Assembly: GCA_963775695.1 (NCBI GenBank)
Contig: CAVZJU010000006.1
Location: 83,174-147,173, forward strand
Source of the DNA: DATBLE01 sp963775695
GTDB taxonomy: Bacteria; Actinomycetota; Thermoleophilia; Gaiellales; Gaiellaceae
Direction: 5' to 3'
Length of the DNA stretch: 64,000 nt
The notes beneath the pieces were generated by a model that saw nothing but the letters and a program-made list of their open reading frames with translations, had not been told where the DNA came from and did no database searches. The first letter of the stretch is position 1. Every line of letters starts with the position of its first letter. Shown piece by piece: positions 23,922-32,633 of the stretch. Both the position numbers and the translations under genes were made by a program.

Positions 23922-26309
23922 TCAGCCCCGGAGCGCCTCGACCCAGTCGAGGCTCTTGCCGCAGAGCGTCTGCGCGCGGGATGGCTCCACGTGGGTGACC
24001 GGCCGATTCTGGGTTCCCTCCGCGATGGCGAACGGGCCGAGCCCCCACGGCGGGGTTCCGCCGCTTCCGGGGCGGAGGTCGGACTTGCCGACCGTCACAC
24101 GGAACGTGTGCCGGCCCACCCCTAGCCGCTCGTCGGCGACCTGGACGAAGTTCCCGGGCCACTGGAGGACGTTCCAGGCGCTGGCGACGAACCGGTCGTC
24201 GATCGAGACGCCGACACGCGTCCGGAACGAGCCGCCGACCCAGACGCCGTAGCTGCCGGTCGAGGGGACGTCGAACCGGGCTTCGGCCGACGAGCCCGGG
24301 ACGTAGATCGCGTTGCGGTACTCGCCGTAGGACGCGAAGGAGTCGGGAGCGCCGATCGAGCCGTCGCCGCCGATCACGATCGCCCGCGGGCGCTCGACGG
24401 CCGCCAGGCGGCCGCCGTTCGCGGCGGCGAGCCGGCCGAGCCGGAGCACCTCGCTGCACAACGGGACGGCCGCCGGCTGCATGCGGCTGCCGAGCGAGAG
24501 GTGCTCGAGGATCCTGCTCGCCCTCCTGGGTCCTCTGCCAGACCTGGTAGTAACTGCCGCTGGAGACGAGCGAGTAGTCGGACGGCGGGCGGCTGGCGAC
24601 GCCGGAGCGGCGGACGACCAGCGTCGAGGTAGTGGAGCACCGCGTCGAGCCTGGATCTCGTCGACGTCCGGAGATGAGCCCTTCTCCGCGAGCTGTCCGG
24701 TCCTGAGCGTGACGTAGTTCCGCCTCAGCTCGGATGCGCCCTCGGCGTCCATCCTGCGTAGGAAGTGCCGGGCCCCGTACGGGTCGAACTCGGTCATCAG
24801 CGTGGGGCCTTGCCCGGCGAAGCGACTCGCCGATCGACTCGAGCTCCGAGAGCCGGCCGCTGGGCGCGACGAAGACGTCGTGGTACTGGAGGACGTTCGA
24901 CCAGAGCGACCGCGGCGATCACCGCAACGGCCGCCACGGCTGCCCTCCGTCCGCCGGCCGCGCTCGAAGACGATCGCGGCGCCGGCGAGGCCGGCGGCGA
25001 GGACGATCGGCGAGGCCGAGGCGAGCGCCTTCCCGGCGATCCAGGGCGAGCCTTTCTCCCACGTAGACGAGACAGGCGAGGACGGCAGCGCCGAGCGCGA
25101 CCGGAAGGCTCCACGCCCGGCGCCGCCAGGCGACCACGACCGCGACCACCGCTCCCGCGCCGACGAGCGCGACGAGCACGTAGGTCGCCGCCAGGCTCTT
25201 CGGCGGCGTCCGGAAGTCGCCGTGCGGCCAGATGCCGAATACCTGGAGCCAGCTCAGGCGCCGGATGAGGTTTCCGTACTCGTCCGCGGTCGCCACGGTG
25301 GAGATGCCCGACCGCGACAGCCACGTGCCGGTCGTGGCCAGCGCGGGAATCGCGAACAGGGCGGTCGCGCGCGACGAAGGCGAGCGACAGTCCGACGCCG
25401 CCCGGCGAACGCCGGCCGCCCGAGCAAGCAGGAAGGCGGCGACGGCGAGCGGCAGCGCCAGCCAGGCCGCTCCGCCGACGCTGAGCGCGGCGACGAGCGC
25501 TGCGGAGGCAGCGGCGAACGGAAGCACGGCCCTGACGCGCGGCTGCCGGACGGTCAGGGGCACGAGCGCGGCGATCGTGACCACGGTCGCCGTCGTGAAG
25601 AGCTCCTTGACGCCGCCCCAGAGGGCGTAGCCGTACGCGAGCGCCGCCTGGGCCCCGACGAACGCGACGACGGCGCGGAGCGCGCGCGACCCGATCAGCT
25701 CGGACACGAGCTGGTAGAGCGCGAGTCCGACCAGCACGGCGAGGAAGGTGATGTAGGGCTGCCAGAGCCAGGCGACGTCCTCGCGCTACGAGGGTGCTTG
25801 CCGGCGCCGAGCGGCAGCAGCGATCCGAGCGGATAGCCGTTCACGTACGCGGCGTCGAGCAGCGTCTCGTAGGTCGAGGGCGCGAGCCCGGCCGCGTTGT
25901 ACCCATGGTGCGTCGCCCGGTCGAGCATCGCCAGGTACGTGGCGGTGTCGTCGAGCTTGATGTAGCCGAGGAACGTGGCGCGGCCCGTCAGCACCGTCGG
26001 CGCGGCGAATACGCCGTACACGGCCGCCCCGGTCGCGACCAGCCAGCCGTCGACGCGCCGCAGGCTCCCCGGCAGCGAAAGGCCGAAGCCGACGAGCGCC
26101 AGCACGACCGCGAGCGGCGTCGCGAGCTCCGCCGTTGCGTCGCTCATGTGTGCGAACTGCGTCGCCAGCGAGAAGACGACGAAGCCGAGCGGCAGGAGCA
26201 GCGCGGCGGGCAGCTCCAGGCCGGCGACCTTCTCGAGCAGGAGCCCGCACCCGAGCGAGATCAGCCCGAGGACGACCGGGAAGACGAGCCAGGCGACGAA
26301 GAGGGTCAT
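23922..26309 (-). pseudogene. Large multi-pass membrane protein, several frameshifts
   Basis: The pieces join into one protein of about 790 residues. An N-terminal membrane part (26309 to about 25790; LPAALLLPLGFVVFSLATQ, then DDTATYLAMLDRATHHGYNAAG) continues as more membrane helices (25737 to about 25050; VTIAALVPLTV, ISTVATADEYGNLIRRLSWLQVFGIWPHGDFR). A soluble C-terminal part (about 24900 to 23922) has QYHDVFVAPSGRLSELESIGES, MTEFDPYGARHFLRRMDAEGASELRR, CSEVLRLGRLAA and a beta-rich end. Frame changes occur near 25790, 25400, 25050, 24810, 24640 and 24530. The architecture is that of actinobacterial GT39-like/uncharacterised membrane proteins with an outside domain. The number of single-base breaks in an otherwise readable protein favours sequencing error over decay. 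Confidence 0.6.
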
Positions 26310-26349
26310 CGGGCCGGGTCAGAGGCCGAGCGCCGTGTGCCGCGCCCGC

Positions 26350-26950
26350 TCAGCCGACCGGCACGAGACGGCCCGACGCAATCGACCGGGCCTGCGCAGG
26401 CGAGGGATCGAAAACCTCCACCTGATAGTCGTAGCCCGGATATGCGACGTACACGCTGGTCGGCGCCGCCCGGCTGTAGAACGCGACGCCGCCGTGGCCG
26501 ACCGGGACGGTCACGGAGCTGCTCGAGTGCGCGACCCGGCTCGTGACGGCAAACGCGTTCTTCACCGGGTACGTGCCGATCGTCAGGTACGGCGTCTTCG
26601 TGCCGATCTTCTCGCCTGCGGGGAGGTAGCGGACGAGCACCCGGTTGTCAGCGGTCTTCGTCAGCTCGTACGTCACGCCCGACTGCTGCCCGGCCCAGTA
26701 GATCGGGACTCCGAGGGCCGCCAGGCTGTGCAGGCCCTTCACCGAGATCGGCACGGACGTCGTGGTTGCGGTTGTCGTCGTCGGAGCGCGCCGAAGGCGA
26801 CGAGTCTCCATTGCGCAGGACCAGCCACAGGACGAAGCCGATCGCGAGCGCAACCGCGACGACCGCGCCGATGCGGATCTGCCGCCCGCGCGACACAGCC
26901 GTGTCCGCCGGGGGGGTGTTCGAGCTTGCGTTCTGGTTCGTCGCTTCCAT
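26350..26950 (-). CDS. Membrane-anchored hypothetical protein (one frameshift)
   Basis: Read from the ATG at 26950: a 27-residue Asn/Thr/Ser-rich N-terminus, a membrane helix (IGAVVAVALAIGFVLWLVL), then a Ser/Thr linker. After a frame change near 26790 comes an extracellular domain of about 140 residues (HSLAALGVPIYWAGQQSGVTYELTKT, GYDYQVEVFDPSP) ending at 26350. The domain family is common next to GT39-like membrane proteins, as here, but has no assigned function. The 600-base interval is consistent with one protein of about 200 residues and a single indel. Confidence 0.55.
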
Positions 26951-27189
26951 GGTTCGGAGAGAGGGATTCTGGACCCGGCGTCGGCTGATGCCCGTCGCTC
27001 AGGGTTCTCGCTCGCAGGGAGAGGTGACAGGGCCTTCCGGCCTACTGTGCGGGGGCGGTGGCGGCCTACTTCGAGCCGGTTGTCCGCGGCCAGCACGCGA
27101 TCGAACGTGTCCGCCAGCTCGGCGGCGAGATGCGGGCGCTCCAACCGTGGCAGCAGCGCCTGGCGGTCGGCCCGCTTGCCGCGGCGCGT

Positions 27190-27400
27190 CGGCATCTGCT
27201 ATGAGAGTCGGGGTTGGTTCTCCGTGGGGTCGGTAGTGGTTGTACTCGAGCCGCCAGTCATCGAGCAGGAGCTGGGCCTCGTGGACGGTGATGAAGCTCT
27301 CGAGATCGAGCACTCGCTGCGCAGGTGGCCGTTGAAGGACGCGATGTACGATTCTGCCAGGGTGCGCCGGGCTCGACCGGCGGGGTGCCGGCAACCGGCA
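27190..27400 (-). pseudogene. IS3-family transposase remnant
   Basis: Two adjacent frames give SYIASFNGHLRSEC and then DLESFITVHEAQLLLDDWRLEYNHYRPH. This is the C-terminal end of an IS3-type integrase core, including the Glu-bearing ESFNG/EAQ region. Only about 70 residues survive and they are split by a frame change. The first two catalytic residues, orfA and the terminal repeats are gone. The rest of 26951-27690 holds no intact gene. Confidence 0.7.
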
Positions 27401-27690
27401 CCAGTCTTCGAGCGGCTCGGCGTCGCTCGGGGCCGGCCGCAGCGGATCAGCTCAGGCGTACTTTCGCGTTGCTCGACGACTCGCTCGAGTACGCTGACGG
27501 TGTCGCGCAGCAATCCCGTGGTGGGCGAATATCTCGCGGAGTCGCGCGAATTCGTCTTCGCTCGAATATGCGACGCCGACAGCCCCCAGATGATCGATGC
27601 GAACCGCGTCGACGATGCCCAGCTTCAGTGCCGACGTTCGCTGAAGATCGGACCACTCGATCTCCGTTCCCCAACCCATTCCTTGCGGCT

Positions 27691-28257
27691 CTACGCGGCT
27701 TCGGGGCGCCGCCGCTCGCGCTCGGCCGGTCGCCCGGGCCAGCCGTACCGCGGCTTGCCTTCGAGGCTCTCCTCGATCAGCGGCGGCAGCTCGACCTCGG
27801 TCTCCGCCGGCCGATGACCGAGCACGCGCAGCCGCGATCGGCGCGGGCGCGGCTCCTGCGCGAGCCGGCGGTCGAGCAGTCCGATCGCCCACTCGAGCAC
27901 GTCCAGGTAGGCGAGGCTCGCCCGCCGTGCGCTCTCCTCGTCGGCGGCCAGCGCAGCCGCCGTCTCGGCGCCGGAGACGTCCTGCGGCCACTCGTGCAGG
28001 TGCTCCGCCCGCGCCTCGACCTGCTCACGGTCGAGCGCGAACTCGAGGCCCTCTGCCCGCTCCGAGAGGGCGCCGTCGACCAGCTCCGGCAGCCACTCGA
28101 GGCAGGACGTGTCGACGCCGGTTGCGGCGACCGCCTTCCAGGCGATCTCGTTGGCGAGTCCCTCGCAGGTGCCGCCGCGGGCAAGCCGCCGCAGCGAGCG
28201 GTCGGCCAGTTCCTCGGCCGTCGGTCGGTCGCGCGTCCTCGGCGCCACGCCCCGCAT
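27691..28257 (-). CDS. Hypothetical acidic helical protein
   Basis: This 188-residue cytosolic protein is Glu/Ala/Leu-rich throughout and probably mostly helical (ANEIAWKAVAATGVDTSCLEWLPELVDGALSERAEGLEFALDREQV). No motif is recognised. The start at 28257 lacks a good ribosome binding site; a shorter start is possible. It is divergent from arsR. Competing plus-strand frames over the same DNA are Arg-rich and look like shadows. Confidence 0.45.
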   Translation of the reverse strand: MRGVAPRTRDRPTAEELADRSLRRLARGGTCEGLANEIAWKAVAATGVDTSCLEWLPELVDGALSERAEGLEFALDREQVEARAEHLHEWPQDVSGAETAAALAADEESARRASLAYLDVLEWAIGLLDRRLAQEPRPRRSRLRVLGHRPAETEVELPPLIEESLEGKPRYGWPGRPAERERRRPEAA

Positions 28258-28342
28258 CCCGAAATGGTCCCTACGGCACCGGACGGCGCGGGTTTATCGG
28301 GAGAGGTAAGTCGCCGAGGCGATCTCTTGCGCTGGGCTGGAT

Positions 28343-28363
28343 TTGTGCTATACAACTACACAA
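28343..28363. promoter_or_regulatory. Candidate ArsR operator/promoter
   Basis: TTGTG, 11 bases, CACAA lies in an unusually AT-rich patch (28340-28380) just before the arsR start, overlapping CTATAC/TAGATTAAT. ArsR repressors bind such imperfect palindromes at their own promoters. Confidence 0.45.
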
Positions 28364-28394
28364 GCTAATAGTAGATTAATCCCGAGGAGTGCTC

Positions 28395-28736
28395 ATGACG
28401 CTTGTCCATCCGCTTCCCGACGATTTGGCCGACCTGATCGCGCGTCGCTTCCGCGTGATCGGCGAGCCGATGCGGATCCGGCTGCTCGACCGCCTGCGGG
28501 AAGGCGAGGCCACGGTCGGCCAGCTCTCCGAGGCCCTCGGCGCCTCGCAGCAGAACGTGTCCAAGCACCTGGTCGTTCTTGCCGATGCGGGCATCCTCGC
28601 TCGGCGCAAGGATGGCAACCGCGTGTACTACCGCGTCGTCGACGAAGGCGTGTTTTCGCTCTGCGAGCTGGTCTGCGGTTCCGTCGAGCGGCAGTTGCAG
28701 ACGCTGAGCGAGTTGGTCGCGGGGGCGAGCAACTGA
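28395..28736 (+). CDS. ArsR-family winged-helix repressor
   Basis: This is a 113-residue repressor. The DNA-binding helix-turn-helix is TVGQLSEALGASQQNVSKHLVVL (about 40-62), followed by the wing RRKDGNRVYYRVVDEGV. Cys residues lie late (FSLCELVCGS), offering a possible metal or thiol sensor rather than the classic alpha3 ELCVCDL site. GAGGAG at 28384-28389 sets the ATG at 28395. The stop overlaps the next ATG (TGATG). It most likely represses this operon. Confidence 0.88.
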   Translation: MTLVHPLPDDLADLIARRFRVIGEPMRIRLLDRLREGEATVGQLSEALGASQQNVSKHLVVLADAGILARRKDGNRVYYRVVDEGVFSLCELVCGSVERQLQTLSELVAGASN

Positions 28737-28948
28737 TGGCCGCTGCCTGGCCCCTGGAGCGCGTTCTGTTCGCGCTCGCCGGCTCGATGACGTTGCTCAG
28801 CGTGCTGCTCGCCGCGCTCGTCAGCCCCTGGTTCCTGCTGCTGACCGCGTTCGTCGGTGTCAACCAGTGGTTGTTCGTGACGGCGGGTGCCTGCCCCGCC
28901 TCGCTCGTGCTCGAGCGACTCGGTGTCGAGCGGCGATGTTCTCGATGA
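28736..28948 (+). CDS. DUF2892-type small membrane protein
   Basis: This 70-residue protein has two membrane segments (VLFALAGSMTLLSVLLAALV and FLLLTAFVGVNQWLFV) followed by GACPASLVLERLGV. The pattern LFALAGSM...NQW...GxCP is that of the DUF2892/YgaP-tail family, with the Cys often linked to sulfur or redox chemistry. It is translationally coupled to arsR and to the MMPL gene by 1- and 4-base overlaps. Confidence 0.8.
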   Translation: MAAAWPLERVLFALAGSMTLLSVLLAALVSPWFLLLTAFVGVNQWLFVTAGACPASLVLERLGVERRCSR

Positions 28949-31101
28949 GCGCCGTCGCTGTCGCCCCGCGTTCCGCCGAGAAGACCGTCGATCGTCCGGT
29001 GGTCGGACCGGTCGGGCGGCTCGGAGGCTGGACGGCCGACCACTTCCGCGCGGTCGCGATCGCCTGGGTCGTCGTCGCGGTCGCGCTCGGGTTCTTCGCG
29101 CCCAAGGTGGAGACAGCCCTCTCCGGTGCCGGCTGGCAGGCGAACGGCTCCGAATCAGTGCAGGCCCGCAAGCTGATCCAAGCGAACTTCGCAGGCCTTT
29201 CCAGCTCCGCGCTGATGGTCGTCGTCCACTCTTCGGATCAGACGGTCAGCGACCCCGGATTCCGGCAGACGGTCACACGCGTCGAAGAGATCCTCCACGC
29301 GAACGCGCAGGTCGCTTCGGTGCTACCGCCACGGGCCGGCTCCTCGATCTCCGTCGACGGCAAGACCGCGATCGTAATGGCCGGGGCGAAGGGCGATCCG
29401 ACCGCAATGGTCGCGGCCGCCGACAAGCTGAAGCCGAAGCTCCACCAGGCCGGCACCGGCCGGGTGAGCGTCTCGCTGACCGGTGCTTCGGGAATGTGGT
29501 CGGACTTCAACACCGCCAATCGCAAAGCGATGATGCGCTCGGAGCTCTTCTCCTGGCCGGTGACCCTGGCGATCCTGGTCCTGGCCTTCGGCTCGCTCGC
29601 CGCCGCCGGTCTGCCGCTGCTGCTGACGATCCTCGGCCTCATCTCCTCCGCGGGCCTGCTGGCACTGCTGACGCACGGCTTCGAGATCTCGATCTGGGCG
29701 ATGAACTTCGCGCTCATGTTCGCGCTCGCTCTCGGGATCGACTACGCCCTCTTCATCGTGCACCGTTTCCGCGGCGCCTTCTTCGGCTCGAAGTTGAACG
29801 TCCGCGACGCGGTCGCGGTGACGATGGACACGGCCGGAAAGGCCGTCCTCTTCTCCGGCGTCACCGTGCTGATCTCGCTGTCGGCGGTCATGCTCGTGCC
29901 CAGCCCGGCGTTCCGCTCGATGGCACTCGGGATCATGATCAGCGTCCTCTTCGTCCTTGCCGCCAGCCTGACGCTCCTGCCGGCGGTGCTGGCCAAGCTC
30001 GGGTCGAAGGTGGACGCGCTCCCGCTGCGCTGGGTGCACTCCGGGGAGCATCGCTCGGCCCGGTTTGCCCGTTGGGGCGAGCGGCTCTGGCGCCACCCAT
30101 ACCTGTACGGGTCGGCGGCGACGCTGATCCTCGTCCTGCTCGCACTCCCGATCTTCGGACTGAAGACGGGGATGCCCTCGATCAAGGTCGTCCCCGCCCA
30201 CGACGGGTCCCGCGTCGGCTACACACAGGTGCAGAACGCCTTCGGCGTCGGCGCGCCCGGCGCATTGCAGATCGTCACACCGCGGCGTGAAGCCGCCGCA
30301 GCCGCCGCCGCCGCTCGGCATGACCCCGGCATCGCCCGCGTCTCGCCTGCCCAGCCGGGCCGGCAGGGCACGGCGCTGATCCAGGCTGTCCCGACCACCG
30401 ATCCCTCGAGCAGCACGACCGGGCACACGATCGACCGCCTGCGCAACGCACTGCCCGCACCCGTGCTCGTCGGCGGAGCGGCGGCCGAGAACCACGACCT
30501 CGAACAGGCGCTCGCCGCCAAGACACCACTCGTGATCGGCATCGTGCTCGGCCTCGGCTTCCTGCTCCTGCTCGTCGCACTTCAGGCCCCCCTGATCGCG
30601 GCCCTCGGCGTCGCCACCAACCTGCTCGCCACCGGCGCTGCGTTCGGGATCGCACGCCTGATCTTCCAGAACGGTCACGGCGCCGGTCTGCTCGGCTTCG
30701 AGTCACAGGGCTTCCTCGATGCCTGGGGACCGGTGTTCTTCTTCGCGATGATCTTCGCGATCTCAATGGACTACACCGTGTTCCTGCTCTCCTCGGCGAA
30801 GGAGCACTACGACCGCTCCGGCGACCCACACGAGGCCACGGTGCAGGGCCTCGCCCACTCCGGCCGCGTGATCTTCGCCGCCGCCGCAGTGATGGTCGCG
30901 GTCTTCTTCACCTTCGCTCTCTCCGGCCCGCTTCCCCCGAAGGAAATGGGCGTCATCCTCGGGATCGCCGTCCTCCTCGACGCGATGCTCGTCCGCCTGA
31001 TCCTGATCCCGACACTGCTCGGCGTGTTCGGCCACTGGGCATGGGCGCGACCGCACTGGCTCGCCCGCGTTCTCCCCGACGTCCGCTTCGGCCACTCCTG
31101 A
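28945..31101 (+). CDS. MMPL/RND-family membrane transporter
   Basis: This 718-residue protein has the duplicated MMPL architecture: a first helix (FRAVAIAWVVVAVALGFFAPKV), an extracellular loop domain of about 130 residues and five helices (LALGIDYALFIVHRFRG carries the conserved Asp-Tyr of the proton relay). The second half repeats this (FAISMDYTVFLLSSAKEHYDRSGD). The ATG at 28945 overlaps the previous stop by 4 bases. It probably exports lipids or hydrophobic compounds under the control of the ArsR protein encoded first in the operon. The substrate is unknown. Confidence 0.9.
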   Translation: MSAVAVAPRSAEKTVDRPVVGPVGRLGGWTADHFRAVAIAWVVVAVALGFFAPKVETALSGAGWQANGSESVQARKLIQANFAGLSSSALMVVVHSSDQTVSDPGFRQTVTRVEEILHANAQVASVLPPRAGSSISVDGKTAIVMAGAKGDPTAMVAAADKLKPKLHQAGTGRVSVSLTGASGMWSDFNTANRKAMMRSELFSWPVTLAILVLAFGSLAAAGLPLLLTILGLISSAGLLALLTHGFEISIWAMNFALMFALALGIDYALFIVHRFRGAFFGSKLNVRDAVAVTMDTAGKAVLFSGVTVLISLSAVMLVPSPAFRSMALGIMISVLFVLAASLTLLPAVLAKLGSKVDALPLRWVHSGEHRSARFARWGERLWRHPYLYGSAATLILVLLALPIFGLKTGMPSIKVVPAHDGSRVGYTQVQNAFGVGAPGALQIVTPRREAAAAAAAARHDPGIARVSPAQPGRQGTALIQAVPTTDPSSSTTGHTIDRLRNALPAPVLVGGAAAENHDLEQALAAKTPLVIGIVLGLGFLLLLVALQAPLIAALGVATNLLATGAAFGIARLIFQNGHGAGLLGFESQGFLDAWGPVFFFAMIFAISMDYTVFLLSSAKEHYDRSGDPHEATVQGLAHSGRVIFAAAAVMVAVFFTFALSGPLPPKEMGVILGIAVLLDAMLVRLILIPTLLGVFGHWAWARPHWLARVLPDVRFGHS

Positions 31102-31137
31102 TGGACCAGCGATACCGAGTTGACACTCGGCGGTAAG

Positions 31138-31166
31138 GGCCGGCGAAACGCCGCGAAAGGTGGACA
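31138..31166 (-). repeat. 29-bp inverted-repeat copy, left
   Basis: The minus strand reads TGTCCACCTTTCGCGGCGTT followed by TCGCCGGCC, identical to the plus strand at 34468-34496. A shared CGGTCATTC lies just upstream of both copies, so the homologous unit is about 60 bp with a variable middle. Confidence 0.85.
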
Positions 31167-31494
31167 TGTATCCACTCGAGCGCGGAATGACCGGCGCACA
31201 GCAGGACGGTGGCCGGCTCCATTGTCGTCAGCGGGGGCTACGAGGACGACAAGGACTACGGAGCCCTAATCGTCTACCCCGGCGCGGTCGGACGAGACTC
31301 CGGACAGGCAAGTGGATCGCCGATCAGGGAGTTCACGACCTCGGGGTGTGTGGCTGCCGGATCGCTCCTGCGGAAGTCAGAATGACCAAGGGCCTGCGCT
31401 CGCTCGCGTTCCCCCGACGACCCGTGGCCGGCCGCCAGGGTTCGGGTAGCACGTGGGGTTGCGTTCTTACAGTTCCTGGACTCAATAGAGAGGA

Positions 31495-31590
31495 AGAGGT
31501 GCGCCCAGAAGGGAAGAGGTGCGCCCAGAAGGAGAGAGGAAGAGGTGCGCCCAGAAGGGGAGAGGCAGACCGACTTCTGGGCGCACCTCT
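31495..31590. repeat. Triple direct repeat with one inverted copy (hairpin block)
   Basis: AGAGGTGCGCCCAGAAGG occurs at 31495, 31515 and 31541, and its complement CTTCTGGGCGCACCTCT at 31574-31590. The nearest pair makes a 17-bp stem with a 16-base loop, and the other two copies could compete for the same partner. It lies 50 bases past the sigma-factor stop on the minus strand, so it may act as its terminator. Confidence 0.7.
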
Positions 31591-31639
31591 TAGTTTGACC
31601 TGCTTTGTGTCCCATGTCACGTCGCCAGGCCTCTCCGCA

Positions 31640-32542
31640 TTACGCAACCTCGAGATAGTCACGGAGATCCGGCGCAAGGTTGCGCAGTCTGTCGAGCGCC
31701 CTCGCCTCCAGTTGACGAGCCCGCTCGCCCGTCACGCCCAATTCCCTTCCTACCGTGGCGAGCGACTGAGGAGGCTGCCCCGCTAGACCGAAGCGCAGCT
31801 GGAGCACGAGGCGCAGACGATCGTCGAGCGAGTTGAGGGCACTCTGAACCTCCTCTCTCTGCACGCGCTCGGCCATGGTCGCTTCTGGATACGCCGACTT
31901 CGTGTCGTCCTCGAGTAGCTCGCTCTGGGCGCTCTGCTCCTCTCCCATGGGGGTTTCGAGACTTATGGGCTTCTGCTCGTAGTCGATGAGCTCGGCGACG
32001 CGGCGCCGATCGACCCCCGCCTCCGCGGCGATCTCGCTCAGCAGCGGCTCGCGATTCAGGCGCTCCCGGAGGATCTGCTGCGATCTCCGAACTGCCCGAA
32101 TCTGCCTTCGGACATGGATCGGCACGGCAACGACCCGCATGTGGCGGTCCGCCGCGTGCTCGATCGCATGTCTGATCAAGAGCGTGGCGTACGTCGAGAG
32201 CCGGAAACCCAACCGGTAATCGAACCGTTCGACTGCTCGCGTCAGCGCGAGGTTGCCTTCCTGGATGAGGTCGAGCACCGGAACGTCGTGATGCCTGTAT
32301 CGGCGTGCGATCCAGATCACCAGACGTAGGTTCGCCTCGATCAGAAGGCGTTTGGCCCGGTCGTCTCCGGCCTCCTTGCGACGGAAGAGCTCGCGCTCTT
32401 GCGCCCTGGTGAGAAGCGGTGCACGTCCGACTCCGCGGAAATAGAGACTGAGCGAGTCCTCGAGCTCCAGACCCGAGTCCTCGTCGTTTGCCATCCTGTC
32501 GACAGGTCGGCTCAACTCTTGATGTGCAGGTTCGACCCTCAT
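31640..32542 (-). CDS. Group-2 sigma-70 factor (SigA/HrdB-like)
   Basis: This 300-residue sigma factor has region 1.2 (LSLYFRGVGRAPLLTRAQERELFRR), region 2 (LRLVIWIARRYRHHDVPVLDLIQEGNLALTRAVERFDYRLGFRLSTYA), region 3 (VRRQIRAVRRSQQILRERLNREPLLSEIAAEAG) and region 4 (VLQLRFGLAGQPPQSLATVGRELGVTGERARQLEARALDRLR). There is no region 1.1, and the size fits non-essential primary-like factors. AAAGGAG 9 bases before the ATG at 32542 fixes the start. It lies 91 bases downstream of the Thr/Pro-rich secreted protein on the same strand. Confidence 0.9.
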   Translation of the reverse strand: MRVEPAHQELSRPVDRMANDEDSGLELEDSLSLYFRGVGRAPLLTRAQERELFRRKEAGDDRAKRLLIEANLRLVIWIARRYRHHDVPVLDLIQEGNLALTRAVERFDYRLGFRLSTYATLLIRHAIEHAADRHMRVVAVPIHVRRQIRAVRRSQQILRERLNREPLLSEIAAEAGVDRRRVAELIDYEQKPISLETPMGEEQSAQSELLEDDTKSAYPEATMAERVQREEVQSALNSLDDRLRLVLQLRFGLAGQPPQSLATVGRELGVTGERARQLEARALDRLRNLAPDLRDYLEVA

Positions 32543-32633
32543 CTTGCAGCACTCCTTTCGTCCTCGAGTTCGGTCCGCGCAGCGGGGCGCAGAGGGGCGC
32601 CGCGCGCACGCGGCAACGACCGCCCTCCGGGCC

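Larger units (their letters stand above)
31102..31639. other. Intergenic with inverted-repeat copy and repeat block
   Basis: There is no gene in this 538-base stretch. It holds a small hairpin (CCGAGT/ACTCGG, 31115-31130) just after the MMPL stop, one copy of a 29-bp repeat and the triple repeat/hairpin block at 31495-31590 beyond the sigma gene. Confidence 0.5.

Noticed and set aside
23128..24459. A His-rich 443-codon minus-strand frame
   Set aside because: It is the antisense of the collagen-like GXY repeats, which explains the His/Ser/Pro periodicity.
27325..28368. A 347-codon plus-strand frame
   Set aside because: It is Arg/Pro-rich, antisense to the acidic 27691 gene and the IS3 remnant, and has no ribosome binding site.
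31495..31590. A short CRISPR array
   Set aside because: The repeats are 18 bp with spacers of only 2-8 bases, one copy is inverted, and there are no cas genes.
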